Shown here in pieces: positions 33,581 through 41,978 of a stretch of DNA of 64,000 nucleotides; within the stretch, counting starts at the first letter, position 1; each line of letters opens with the position of its first letter. A model generated the notes under the pieces. It searched no databases and was not told the origin of the DNA. It worked only from the letters and a program-made list of their open reading frames with translations. The position numbers and the translations under genes are program-made. The DNA comes from Nitrosopumilus sp. (GTDB lineage: Archaea > Thermoproteota > Nitrososphaeria > Nitrososphaerales > Nitrosopumilaceae), in NCBI RefSeq assembly GCF_025699255.1, contig NZ_JAILWA010000006.1, positions 24,358 through 88,357 of the forward strand. Reading direction: 5' to 3'.

Positions 33581-33604
33581 GAATATTAGAAATATTATTC
33601 TGTA

Positions 33605-34732
33605 TTGTGGCAAAAACTACTCTTTACTATTTTATTATTTTCTATAGGAGGATTGTTTCTACCAACTACTGTTTATTCTGCATCTTCTGCTGAATTACAA
33701 ACAGCCTATTCTCAAGGACAATCAGATGCATCTAAAAAATACGGTGAATGCTCTGGTGCTGCAGACAAGGATAAGAATTTGGGAAAATCCCCTGATCCTT
33801 CTGCAGCTTCATATGAAATCGTGGGAACTATTATCAATCCATACGGTGCATCCAATCGTGATTTACAAGATGAATGGGCCAATGGATTTGTTTCCAAGTG
33901 TTCAGAATCTTATATGAGTCAATTTACTTATGACTCTGAATATTCTGGAGAAACTCAATCTTTTCAATCTTCTGGTGTGTGTTGGAATAAAGGATTTAGT
34001 GATGGTATGAATGGTGGTAGACCTGAACCACAAAAAGCTTCTGACCAACTTGCTCGTTCAAGTGTACCTTTTCAAAAATTGAGTAATGCTGGAGCCTCAA
34101 CTGAAGAAAAGAATGAATTTATTCAAAGTTTTTCTGTAGGGTGTAAATGGCATTATACTCTAGGATATGAAGAGTTTCAAAAGAAATCTCAAGAAGAATC
34201 TGCCAAAGATATAATTGGATCAGTACAAGAAGATTTTGATAACCTACTGGGCGAAACTGAAAAAAAAGTTACAGAGTCCATTCAAGGTAATACAGATCAA
34301 ATGGCAGATGAATTAGGAAAAAGTATAGGCGAATCTATAGTTCCTGATGTTGATCTAAAGTCGGGAGGATGTTTAATTGCAACTGCAACATATGGAACAG
34401 AGCTTGCACCACAAGTACAATTCATGCGAGAAATTAGAGATAACACTGTACTAAGTACAACTTCGGGTGCAGTATTTATGACTGGATTTAACCAATTGTA
34501 TTATTCATTCTCACCAACAATTGCTGATTGGGAAAGAGAAAACCCAATGTTCCAAGAAGCAGTTAGAGCCTTTATCACTCCTATGATTTCAACACTATCC
34601 ATTATGACCTTGGCTGAAGATGGTTCAGAAGTTCAAGTTTTAGGACTAGGAATTTCTGTAATTGTATTAAACTTGGGAATGTACATAGCAATACCAGCTG
34701 TTATTGTTTGGCAAGTTAAGGAACACATCTAA
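33605..34732 (+). CDS. exported protein with CFI-box-type C-terminal region, 375 aa
   Basis: Signal peptide at residues 1-26 (LLFTILLFSIGGLFLPTTVYS|A), then a Ser/Gly-rich ectodomain with 'Y.QGQSDA', 'NKGFSDGMNGG' and four cysteines (GECSG, SKCSE, GVCWN, GCKWH), probably two disulfides. After a coiled stretch (residues 195-245) comes GGCLIATATYGTELAPQVQFMREIRDN, the Cys-containing box of CFI-box-CTERM proteins, then a hydrophobic region with three possible membrane helices. Function unknown; this tail is common on thaumarchaeal surface proteins. Starts with TTG. Confidence 0.75.
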   Translation: MWQKLLFTILLFSIGGLFLPTTVYSASSAELQTAYSQGQSDASKKYGECSGAADKDKNLGKSPDPSAASYEIVGTIINPYGASNRDLQDEWANGFVSKCSESYMSQFTYDSEYSGETQSFQSSGVCWNKGFSDGMNGGRPEPQKASDQLARSSVPFQKLSNAGASTEEKNEFIQSFSVGCKWHYTLGYEEFQKKSQEESAKDIIGSVQEDFDNLLGETEKKVTESIQGNTDQMADELGKSIGESIVPDVDLKSGGCLIATATYGTELAPQVQFMREIRDNTVLSTTSGAVFMTGFNQLYYSFSPTIADWERENPMFQEAVRAFITPMISTLSIMTLAEDGSEVQVLGLGISVIVLNLGMYIAIPAVIVWQVKEHI

Positions 34733-34745
34733 TACTTGGATCATC

Positions 34746-34753
34746 TTTAAGTA
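34746..34753 (+). promoter_or_regulatory. TATA-like box, copy 2 of a repeated promoter
   Basis: TTTAAGTA in the run GATCATCTTTAAGTAAAAT, nearly identical to the run in front of the CFI-box gene. It lies 20 nt before a GTG at 34774. Confidence 0.35.
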
Positions 34754-34773
34754 AAATTCCCTCATTGTGTGTA

Positions 34774-34866
34774 GTGTATGCTCGATTTATTCTATCTGCA
34801 TTTTTAGGAATTGTCTTACTGGCTCATTCTTGCAGTCAAGAATATGATTTCCTACAATTCACCTGA
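34774..34866 (+). CDS. putative 30-residue lipoprotein-like peptide or gene remnant
   Basis: From GTG 34774 the frame reads a basic start, a hydrophobic run and then a lipobox-like cysteine: YARFILSAFLGIVLLAHSC|SQEYD, then stops after eight more residues. This looks like the signal sequence of a lipoprotein whose body is missing, or a genuine tiny lipoprotein. Upstream DNA repeats the promoter of the neighbouring CFI-box gene, so a duplication followed by decay is possible. Rest of 34733-34916: nothing else seen. Confidence 0.3.
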   Translation: MYARFILSAFLGIVLLAHSCSQEYDFLQFT

Positions 34867-34916
34867 TCAAACTTAGTGCAAAAATTGGGGGCGTGTATAT
34901 ATCCCCAAAAGTGTAA

Positions 34917-34991
34917 TGCTCCCATCGGGATTTGAACCCGAGTCTTTGGCTTGAGAAGCCAAAATGCTTAACCGGACTACACTATAGGAGC
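34917..34991 (-). tRNA. tRNA-Glu (anticodon CTC)
   Basis: On the minus strand GCTCCTA pairs with TGGGAGC (one G-U pair); T arm CTCGGG-TTCAAAT-CCCGA-like; anticodon stem TTGGC/GCCAA closes the loop TTCTCAA, giving CTC for GAG codons. Discriminator A; no CCA in the DNA, unlike the tRNA-Gly gene. No intron. Confidence 0.93.
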
Positions 34992-35103
34992 TTGATAAAA
35001 AACAAATTAAATCTTAATTTAAAGGAAATGTTTTGACTTTGCATGAATTGGTAAATTTTTGTGAGTTAATTCCTTTATAGAAAAATCCTATCAAGCAAAT
35101 TAG

Positions 35104-35988
35104 TTGAACCTTAAGAAATTTGTTGAAGACAATGGTTTCTCTGATTTTCCTGTTGGATTAGGAGGATGTAGGACTTCTAACCTGTCTTTTGATTCTTGTG
35201 ATTATGATCTATTTGTTTTTGATGAAAAATCTGAACCTTCTAGTATTATGAAATTTGATGACGAATTTGTTGTAATACATCATGCATCTTTATCAGAAAC
35301 TAATTCAGAAAAACTTCTTCAATATCATCAATTGGATATCATTCATGATGAATCTTGGAATTTACGAATGTTTATTTCACAAATTGATAAAAAACACGTT
35401 TCTCTGTTTTCTGACTTTGCAAAAAATTGTTTGATAGAGTCCCAATTCTGTTGTCAAAAAACTAAAGAATCTATTCAATCCTCTGATGCATTTGCACCTT
35501 GTTGGCAAAAATGTGCCAGTGTTTATTTGGCAAATGCGATTTCTTCAATTAACCATCTTCGTCCTAGTCCTTCTCATATGCTTGATGTGTTTAGAAAATT
35601 AGAAAAAAATCCCATCAATGAACATATTTCAATCCTCAATCAAACTGTAGGTATCGAGAGAGCCACTCCAATTTTGTTAGAACGTATGCTCAAATCAACT
35701 ATTGGTTTTTCTGACTTGGTTGAGAACAACAACCACTCTGAAATTATTCAACAAAAACATGATTTTTTTGTAAAAAACTCGATGCTATCTGATTGCTATT
35801 TCTATTTCGTATTTGTAAACAAAGAAAACTATGTTAAAATTAAAAATACATTAAATCGAAATCAGGATCTTATACACATTCTAAAAATAGCCTTTGATGT
35901 TGAGGCTGACTCAAACCTTCTTGAACAACAATCAGAAATTATTCAAAAATCTTGTAATGAAATCCTTGAGACCCTAACAAGTGCGTAG
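35104..35988 (+). CDS. putative nucleotidyltransferase-fold protein, 294 aa
   Basis: The N-terminus, FPVGLGGCRTSNLSFDSCDYDLFVFDEK (residues 15-42), matches the pol-beta-type nucleotidyltransferase pattern hGG-x(n)-D-x-D-h, with D32 and D35 roughly at the metal positions. The rest is helical with many cysteines (CLIESQFCCQKTKES, FAPCWQKCASVY) and is not recognised. The start is TTG, 23 nt after a CTTTATAG box at 35073-35080. It could modify RNA, protein or small molecules; this is weakly supported. Confidence 0.5.
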   Translation: MNLKKFVEDNGFSDFPVGLGGCRTSNLSFDSCDYDLFVFDEKSEPSSIMKFDDEFVVIHHASLSETNSEKLLQYHQLDIIHDESWNLRMFISQIDKKHVSLFSDFAKNCLIESQFCCQKTKESIQSSDAFAPCWQKCASVYLANAISSINHLRPSPSHMLDVFRKLEKNPINEHISILNQTVGIERATPILLERMLKSTIGFSDLVENNNHSEIIQQKHDFFVKNSMLSDCYFYFVFVNKENYVKIKNTLNRNQDLIHILKIAFDVEADSNLLEQQSEIIQKSCNEILETLTSA

Positions 35989-36041
35989 AGTTCTATCTTA
36001 ATGTACTAACCTTTTAAAATAAGTAAAATCCCTAGTTTACC

Positions 36042-36185
36042 ATGGTAGATCAAGCATGTGGATGCGAAGCAGATAGCGGCGATCCAGATTACTCATGTGA
36101 TTGTGCAATGCAAGGTCATTGTATATGCAGTGCTGATTGCAAATGTAGTACAGACGTTTGTAAAGAAGCAACTAAAGATATGTGA
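36042..36185 (+). CDS. metallothionein-like protein, 47 aa
   Basis: A short Cys-rich protein in which nine of 47 residues are Cys, mostly in C-x-C pairs: C6-x-C8, C19-x-C21, C27-x-C29, C33-x-C35, and C40, plus H26 (SCDCAMQGHCICSADCKCSTD). There are no aromatic core residues apart from one Tyr, as in metallothioneins. It would bind Cu(I), Zn or Cd in thiolate clusters in the cytoplasm. ATG 36042 lies 22-29 nt after CTTTTAAAAT (TATA-like), which supports a real leaderless gene. It does not match the bacterial SmtA pattern I know. Confidence 0.7.
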   Translation: MVDQACGCEADSGDPDYSCDCAMQGHCICSADCKCSTDVCKEATKDM

Positions 36186-36221
36186 TTGGATTAGTTCCAA
36201 TACTAATTTTTTATTTTTTGA

Positions 36222-36389
36222 TTATTCTTCCTCTTCCTCAAAGCCCCATGATTTAACTAATTCCTTTTGGAACTTGTCTGCTTGTTTTTCATCTAATGCA
36301 AATCCACAATTTTTGTGAGTAGGAACAACAGTCATTCCATCTAATTTGAATTCTACTTCAAACAAGTGAACTTTTGGGCATTCGCACAT
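36222..36389 (-). CDS. small Cys/His protein, 55 aa
   Basis: A complete minus-strand frame: MCECPKVHLFEVEFKLDG then MTVVPTHKNCGFALDEKQ and an acidic tail (EEEEE). C2, C4, H8, H25 and C28 can form a metal site. A TATA-like AAATATAG on the minus strand is 26-33 nt upstream of the ATG, and two in-frame stops just upstream fix the start. It is convergent with the metallothionein-like gene (36 nt apart), which suggests a shared metal-related theme, though that is inference. Family unknown. Confidence 0.6.
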   Translation of the reverse strand: MCECPKVHLFEVEFKLDGMTVVPTHKNCGFALDEKQADKFQKELVKSWGFEEEEE

Positions 36390-36504
36390 TTCTGGAATTT
36401 CTGTACTTATTCCTCTATATTTGCTTATTTGAATTAGAATTCACTACTCTTTTTTCTCATTTTTTACATATTTGAAAAACGTTTAACTATCCGTTTTGTG
36501 AATT

Positions 36505-38004
36505 TTGATCAGTTTGAAAGGCTCATTATTACTTATTTCAGCTATCACTGCACTTCTTTTAGGTTCACTATCAATTCCATCTGCTTTTGCACAATTCCAA
36601 TCTGGAGGTGTTTCTTCTGATACTGTTCCTGATGGCAGTTCTTGGTATGCTGGTGAGGGTCTCAAACAAGGTGATTTCTTTTCTTATTCAATGTGTCATG
36701 TTGATTACAAAGAATGCTCCAAATTTGAAATGGATATGTGGATAAAAGGTGACAAACAAGTTGGCAGTGAAACAAAATGGTTGGCTGAAGTTGCAGTTTT
36801 TGATGGCAAAAAAGTAATTGTTGGTGAAATGGAGCTTGGAAAAATTGCTCCTGAACCAACTGGCGGTAGTACTGAATTAGGCGTTTATAGAGGAGCTTTC
36901 AAATCTTCTATAGTTTGGTTATCTGCTTTTGCAACTTCTGATGATAGCTCTGGTGGAAAGGGACCAAAAAAATTTAGTGATAAATCTTGGGGTAAGATTG
37001 GAAACATTGGTGGGGAACAAGTAGTGCCAATGAAAATTGAAAATATTGTTGTTCCTGCAGGTTCATGGGAAACAGTTCAAGTAGGATGGAAAACTGGCGG
37101 TGTTACAAGTAAGGTTTGGATCGTAGATGATTTTCCATTTCCAATAAAAGCTAAAACATTCACTCATGTTTCTGAAGGAATTCCTCCAACAGAATACGAG
37201 TTTACTCTGTTAGATTACAAAGAAAACGTTTCCAAATCTCCAATTGCACAATATCACTCATCTGCAGACGAGTTTCAAGCTGCTGGATGTGAAACTGATT
37301 TTGAAAAAGAAGTTAGTGTAAAGAAACCTACAAAGAATTTTGATTATCAAATTCATGCATTTTATGGCCCTGAAGATCCTGTCAAAGGATGTGAAATGCA
37401 ATGGCTAATCAAATTTATCAGCAAATATGATGACACTGAATTTTTGAATCAAGTTCAATTTGATTTCCTAGTGGTTGATGATAATTTGAAGCCTTTAAGA
37501 TCTATTGCACAAGAAGAAGGCAGGGATTATCTTTATTCTCCATCTGGACAATACATACTTGATATGATTGTAAAAGAAGATCCTGGCACTGTTAATTATG
37601 TTGTTTGGGTTTATGGATTAGCTCGTGAAGGCATAGTTCCAAATGTTGCATCTGATTTTCTTAAAATCCCTGTAACAATTTATGCAGGTGATGGCACAAT
37701 TCCTTCTATTCCTGATCCTGTTCCAACTCAAGAAATCCCCTCATGGATTAAGAATAATGCAGGATGGTGGGCTGATGGGGCAATAGATGATGATTCTTTT
37801 GTCCAAGGAATTCAATTTTTGATCAAAGAAGGAATTATGAAGATTCCTCCAACTTCTCAGGGTGCTGCTGGTGGAAGTAATGAAATCCCCTCATGGATTA
37901 AGAATAATGCAGGATGGTGGGCTGATGGGGCAATAGATGATGATTCTTTTGTTGGTGGTATTCAATTCCTTATTGAAGAAGGAATTATGAGCGTATCTTC
38001 CTAG
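36505..38004 (+). CDS. exported protein with two 'SWIKNNAGWW' repeats, 499 aa
   Basis: Signal peptide at residues 1-29 (LLISAITALLLGSLSIPSAFA|Q). The ectodomain (about 30-400) is beta-rich with cysteines at MCHVDYKEC and GCETDFEK/KGCEMQW; no enzyme motif is visible. The C-terminus holds two copies of a ~35-residue unit, EIPSWIKNNAGWWADGAID then DDSFVxGIQFLIxEGIM, found in many thaumarchaeal secreted proteins and thought to mediate binding at the cell surface (this last is inference). TTG start. The two units are encoded by identical DNA for 71 bp. Confidence 0.75.
   Translation: MISLKGSLLLISAITALLLGSLSIPSAFAQFQSGGVSSDTVPDGSSWYAGEGLKQGDFFSYSMCHVDYKECSKFEMDMWIKGDKQVGSETKWLAEVAVFDGKKVIVGEMELGKIAPEPTGGSTELGVYRGAFKSSIVWLSAFATSDDSSGGKGPKKFSDKSWGKIGNIGGEQVVPMKIENIVVPAGSWETVQVGWKTGGVTSKVWIVDDFPFPIKAKTFTHVSEGIPPTEYEFTLLDYKENVSKSPIAQYHSSADEFQAAGCETDFEKEVSVKKPTKNFDYQIHAFYGPEDPVKGCEMQWLIKFISKYDDTEFLNQVQFDFLVVDDNLKPLRSIAQEEGRDYLYSPSGQYILDMIVKEDPGTVNYVVWVYGLAREGIVPNVASDFLKIPVTIYAGDGTIPSIPDPVPTQEIPSWIKNNAGWWADGAIDDDSFVQGIQFLIKEGIMKIPPTSQGAAGGSNEIPSWIKNNAGWWADGAIDDDSFVGGIQFLIEEGIMSVSS
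37732..37952 (+). repeat. 71-bp direct repeat, two identical copies
   Basis: Copy 1 is 37732-37802 and copy 2 is 37882-37952, in phase with the reading frame, period 150 bp. Both begin GAAATCCCCTCATGGATT and end GATTCTTTTGT with no mismatch by eye, including third codon positions. Confidence 0.92.
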
Positions 38005-38048
38005 TCTACATTCAAATTGTGAATACTATCTAAAAATTTCTAGTAATC

Positions 38049-38408
38049 ATGGTTGGTCTTTTCAAACATCCTAAACGTAAAATCAAAAAATTACTCAAAG
38101 ACGGTGAATATGATGAAGCAATAAAATTTGGTCAAGGTTTAGAATCTGAATATTCTGATGATCATGATTTTATGTTTATCATGGGCAGTGCTTTTTTTAT
38201 TGTTGATGATGCAAAAAGAGCATTACCTTATTTCCAAAAAGCATTTGAATTAGATAATGATGATGTTGAGACTCTTACTTTGAAAACAAATGTACATTTG
38301 GCCTTGGAGCAGAAAAATGAAGCAATTGAATGTTGTCAACGTATTCTTAAACTTGAACCAAAAAACACTGAAGCTCAACAACTACTTGATGAACTTGAAT
38401 CAGTGTAA
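38049..38408 (+). CDS. TPR-repeat protein, 119 aa
   Basis: Protein-interaction scaffold. Three tetratricopeptide-like units can be followed: residues 18-50 (GEYDEAIKFGQGLESEY), 51-84 (FMFIMGSAFFIVDDAKRALPYFQKAFEL) and 85-118 (LTLKTNVHLALEQKNEAIECCQRILKLEPKN). A short basic N-terminus (KHPKRKIKKLLKD) precedes them. Partner unknown. It ends 12 nt before the convergent 158-aa gene. Confidence 0.8.
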   Translation: MVGLFKHPKRKIKKLLKDGEYDEAIKFGQGLESEYSDDHDFMFIMGSAFFIVDDAKRALPYFQKAFELDNDDVETLTLKTNVHLALEQKNEAIECCQRILKLEPKNTEAQQLLDELESV

Positions 38409-38420
38409 TTTTTGAAATTA

Positions 38421-38897
38421 TTATTTCTTTTTCATTTCATATGCATTTTTCATTAACCAATTACAAAATGCTGTGACATTCTCATCAAAATCAGTCCATA
38501 TGTGCACTGAATGAGGTAGAATGTCTATTTTCCATTCATCTGTAAACACCCTTACTCCTTCTTTATTTTCATACATGTATGCATCTTCTGTTTTTACTTC
38601 TCCTAACATTTCAACTGCTTTTTGTTTGATAATTTCTCTATCTATTGGAAATCTTTTTCTGTCATAATCTATAATTAAACTCAAATCTCTTTTTCCATAT
38701 TTTTCAAATTCTTCTATCTTTCCTTGTTTTGGAAAATTTACAATCAATTTGATGCTGTATTTTTTACCAACTTCTTTTCCTATTTCTACAATTCTGGTAT
38801 ATGCCATTGCAGGGTTTTTGTTCAAAAGAAATCTAATTTGAGCAAGATCTTTTTTTAATTGTGCCTGCAAATCTTCTACTAATTCAGAAAATATCAT
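38421..38897 (-). CDS. hypothetical protein, 158 aa
   Basis: A soluble alpha/beta protein. It has a helical start (LVEDLQAQLKKDLAQIRFLLNKN), a basic patch (KRDLSLIIDYDRKRFPIDREIIKQ) and a Trp-rich end (EWKIDILPHSVHIWTDFDENVTAFCNWLMKNA). No family is recognised. It is divergent from the 225-aa gene with 48 nt between starts. Confidence 0.6.
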   Translation of the reverse strand: MIFSELVEDLQAQLKKDLAQIRFLLNKNPAMAYTRIVEIGKEVGKKYSIKLIVNFPKQGKIEEFEKYGKRDLSLIIDYDRKRFPIDREIIKQKAVEMLGEVKTEDAYMYENKEGVRVFTDEWKIDILPHSVHIWTDFDENVTAFCNWLMKNAYEMKKK

Positions 38898-38945
38898 AAT
38901 TCATTATTGAGAAATTCCTATTATAACCATTAATTTCTCTCAAGA

Positions 38946-39623
38946 TTGGTTTTTTTAGAACTTGTACTAGTTGCTAGTATGGCCATGCCTATGGATTTTG
39001 ATGGAATGAGAACCGATGATGCTTCATTAAGAACTGATAATGTGGATGATTACAAAAGAACCTGCATTGATTTTATCGAAGACATATCTCATGATTATGA
39101 GGCATGGGTTGACTATTACAAATTGCCTGAAGACGAAGATAAACGACGCCGTGCAGGAATTCGTGCTACCATTACTAGAACAAATGAATGGATTGCAAAA
39201 GTCGCTCAATCCATTAAGGCAGTTGATGTTGTCATGAATGATGGTATTCAAAAGATGGCAGAATCTACTGCTGGAAAACCTCTTGAAATTGGCGTTTTTG
39301 TAAATCACAAATCTGGATACACTGAAACAAATCCTGGCATAATTGATGTCAATGTCAAGGGTGCTGGAAGAGAAGGAAGAAAAATGAAACTTGGATTTCA
39401 TTTTAAAGATGACCGATTTAGAATAGAATCTACATGTGATGCATATTTGGATGAGGTGGATCTCCCTACTCAAGAATCTGACATGTTAGATGTTCACTTG
39501 AAACTTCATGCAGAAAATGGAAAGCCTCGTGATGTCATTTCCTTTACTGTAACTCTAAGTGAGATTGAAAATGATGTGGAGTTTGATAGACGCGGCGTTT
39601 CAACTATTGTACATTTGGTATAG
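38946..39623 (+). CDS. hypothetical protein, 225 aa
   Basis: An acidic, soluble protein; residues 36-110 look helical (DDYKRTCIDFIEDISHDYEAWVDYYKL to WIAKVAQSIKAV) and the rest beta-rich (GVFVNHKSGYTETNPGIIDVNVKGAGREG). TTG 38946 is 20 nt after a TTATAA stretch at 38918-38925, so I prefer it to the downstream ATGs at 38979 or later. The 3' end overlaps the convergent beta-propeller gene by 20 nt. Family not recognised. Confidence 0.55.
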   Translation: MVFLELVLVASMAMPMDFDGMRTDDASLRTDNVDDYKRTCIDFIEDISHDYEAWVDYYKLPEDEDKRRRAGIRATITRTNEWIAKVAQSIKAVDVVMNDGIQKMAESTAGKPLEIGVFVNHKSGYTETNPGIIDVNVKGAGREGRKMKLGFHFKDDRFRIESTCDAYLDEVDLPTQESDMLDVHLKLHAENGKPRDVISFTVTLSEIENDVEFDRRGVSTIVHLV

Positions 39624-41859
39624 CTTCACGTACAACTTCTTCATCTATATACTCCATAAATTTTCCAGTATTTTCGAGTTTTATTGAATTAATTTCTTCT
39701 AGATCTTTCAAGGAATTCATCTTCAAAAATCCTTCAGAGGCAGTATACAAGATTTCGTCAATATAGAATGTTCTTGCATTGCCCATTCCGTAATAACGTG
39801 AATCTTCGGCAGAGTGAGTTACTGTACCTTTAAGATTAAATCCTTCAGATTTATCCAAATCAAATACATAGAACCCACTCCATCTGTTGTACTCTGGGGC
39901 AAACATCTTGGAACTTGAATTTTCGTTTAGATTTTTAGCGTCTCCACTTATCGGTACTGATAGGACACCGCTCTTTTTATCAAAAAAGAATGCCTTATGA
40001 TCATACAATGCTTCTGAATGTGTTGAACTGTCTCCTATTACAAATTCATCGGCAACTTTTGGATTATTCACATCTGCTACATTAAACAATGCAATTTTGA
40101 TTCCAAGTTGTTGTACTCTGCCATTCTCTATTTCTTTTGTGTCCCTGCCCAATCCAATCACATGTTCTTCATCATATGGATGCAAATAGTTTGAAAATCC
40201 TGGAATCTTTAGTTCTCCTAAAATCTTTGGTGTATCCGAAGATAAGTCAATTACGAAGAACGGGTCGATTTGTTGGAATGTGACTAGGTAAAGTGTATTC
40301 CCCATGAATCGTGCTGAGAAAATACTCTCATCTGGTGCAATATCTTCTAGTTCCCCTACTCTGTTTAGCTGTTCATCAAGTATGTATACTGCATTTGCTC
40401 TAACTGTACCCTGATGTTGAATATAGTATTCTGTGGTTGTTGCAACTCTAAATCTATCTCCATTTTCGTCCATAGAGAATTGGTTTAGCAATCTTCCTGG
40501 AACAGAACCCTTTGCAACATATTCTATTTTGTCTTCATTGATTGAAATTTTATGAATAATTGTTTTTCTTGTATCTTCTTGAATTTTTGCATCATACTCG
40601 TTTAGCGCTTCTCTTATTTTCTCAAACAATTTCTCTTTTACCTGTTTATCCATCTCATTGTAGGAATCTTGCATTAGTTCTGAGATCTTTATCCATTGCT
40701 CAGATGAACTCAATGAAGAATCTTTTTGGATATTTTTTATTTTGTCTTGAATATTATTTGGTAGTAAGGGAACAATCACATCATAGAATCTATCTCGTGA
40801 AGAGTTTTCATAAAATCCGAATGGCATATTTTGTTGATATGTCAAATAGAAGTTGTTCTCTGAAACATAAAATGAACCTGTATATCCCATCAAAAAAGTC
40901 TCAGAGTTTATTGTATCTCCAAATATGTCGATTGCAGTTAGTGTGTTGAAGTTTGAAAATTCTTCAACATTGTCAAAGTAAAATGCTTCTGGAGTCATGA
41001 TTCTTACAGAATTTTCCATGATTACTGGAAGTCTTGGGTATTGGTGATTGATATTGCTGTTTGTAACAAAATATGCATAGTCTCCAATCATTCTTGCATC
41101 TCTGAAATGACCATCAATCGAATAGTCTTTGAGAATAGTTGGGTTTTCCTTATCTGATACATCTACAATCAACGCATGAGTAACTGGGCTGTAAGATGGT
41201 CGTGGAACAAAGTCAAACTGTGGAATTACCTCCTCATCACTTTGTCCGTTGTAAAATATTACCAGTCTGTCATTGTTGAGGAACATATTTTGAATATATT
41301 GAGATTCAATGTCTAGAGCAATTTTGAGAATTAGCTTTGCATCTTCTGCTGGATATGCATCAATTATTGATAATGTGTTTCTTGAAACAATATAGACATA
41401 TTTTGAATCATTTTTGAGATAGTCTGGCTCATCTACATTTTGTACCTGGACATTTGTTGTTGAATAATCAGTTCCACCTGCCACTTTTGAATTTTCATTT
41501 GATGGCATTGGTTCTGCTGCTGGAACAGGAGCTCCCGTGGAAACTGCTGACTCCATCATGGCATCATCCATTGCCATAGTTCTGATTCTGGGATCATAGA
41601 ATGCTCCTCCAAAAGATGAAGTTGTTTCAAGGATTGATACTAGCTCTTCTTGAGATGAAATCCTCTTAATGTCATTTGTTCCTTCAAAGAATTTAGAAAT
41701 CGATTTATCTACATAGATGATTTCTGGCTCTATAGTTTCAGTCACCGTTCTTATCTGTGGTTCTTGATCAAAACCAATTGCATACATTATGCCTGCTGTT
41801 GCAATTACCGAAATGACTACTGCAATTGGAATTATTATTTTTGAACTCATTTTTATCAT
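39604..41859 (-). CDS. membrane-anchored beta-propeller protein, 751 aa
   Basis: N-terminal membrane helix (IIIPIAVVISVIATAGIMYAIGF) followed by a large outside region. Repeated units such as YVYIVSRNTLSIIDAYPAEDAKLIL, YAYFVTNSN, LTAIDIFGDTINSETFLMGY, RFMGNTLYLVTFQQIDPFFVIDLSSDTPKILGELKIPGFSNYLHPYDEEHVIGLGRDT fit the secreted 'beta-propeller domain' family of archaea and some bacteria. A helical insertion (about 375-430) interrupts the blades. Its function in that family is unknown. It is divergent from the membrane-tethered winged-helix gene (119 nt apart). Confidence 0.82.
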   Translation of the reverse strand: MIKMSSKIIIPIAVVISVIATAGIMYAIGFDQEPQIRTVTETIEPEIIYVDKSISKFFEGTNDIKRISSQEELVSILETTSSFGGAFYDPRIRTMAMDDAMMESAVSTGAPVPAAEPMPSNENSKVAGGTDYSTTNVQVQNVDEPDYLKNDSKYVYIVSRNTLSIIDAYPAEDAKLILKIALDIESQYIQNMFLNNDRLVIFYNGQSDEEVIPQFDFVPRPSYSPVTHALIVDVSDKENPTILKDYSIDGHFRDARMIGDYAYFVTNSNINHQYPRLPVIMENSVRIMTPEAFYFDNVEEFSNFNTLTAIDIFGDTINSETFLMGYTGSFYVSENNFYLTYQQNMPFGFYENSSRDRFYDVIVPLLPNNIQDKIKNIQKDSSLSSSEQWIKISELMQDSYNEMDKQVKEKLFEKIREALNEYDAKIQEDTRKTIIHKISINEDKIEYVAKGSVPGRLLNQFSMDENGDRFRVATTTEYYIQHQGTVRANAVYILDEQLNRVGELEDIAPDESIFSARFMGNTLYLVTFQQIDPFFVIDLSSDTPKILGELKIPGFSNYLHPYDEEHVIGLGRDTKEIENGRVQQLGIKIALFNVADVNNPKVADEFVIGDSSTHSEALYDHKAFFFDKKSGVLSVPISGDAKNLNENSSSKMFAPEYNRWSGFYVFDLDKSEGFNLKGTVTHSAEDSRYYGMGNARTFYIDEILYTASEGFLKMNSLKDLEEINSIKLENTGKFMEYIDEEVVREAIPNVQ

Positions 41860-41978
41860 CTTTTCTGAATCATCGGTTTTAGTGATTACTATTCTTTGGT
41901 AGTTTGGAATAAAAGGATTAGTGAAAATCCAATTTTACCAAACAATTTACATATACCAGATTTACACTACCAACTCTA

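Noticed and set aside
40560..40949. Plus-strand frame within the beta-propeller gene
   Set aside because: The product is Leu/Ser/His-rich as expected for antisense of a beta-rich gene, and the propeller frame is intact across it.
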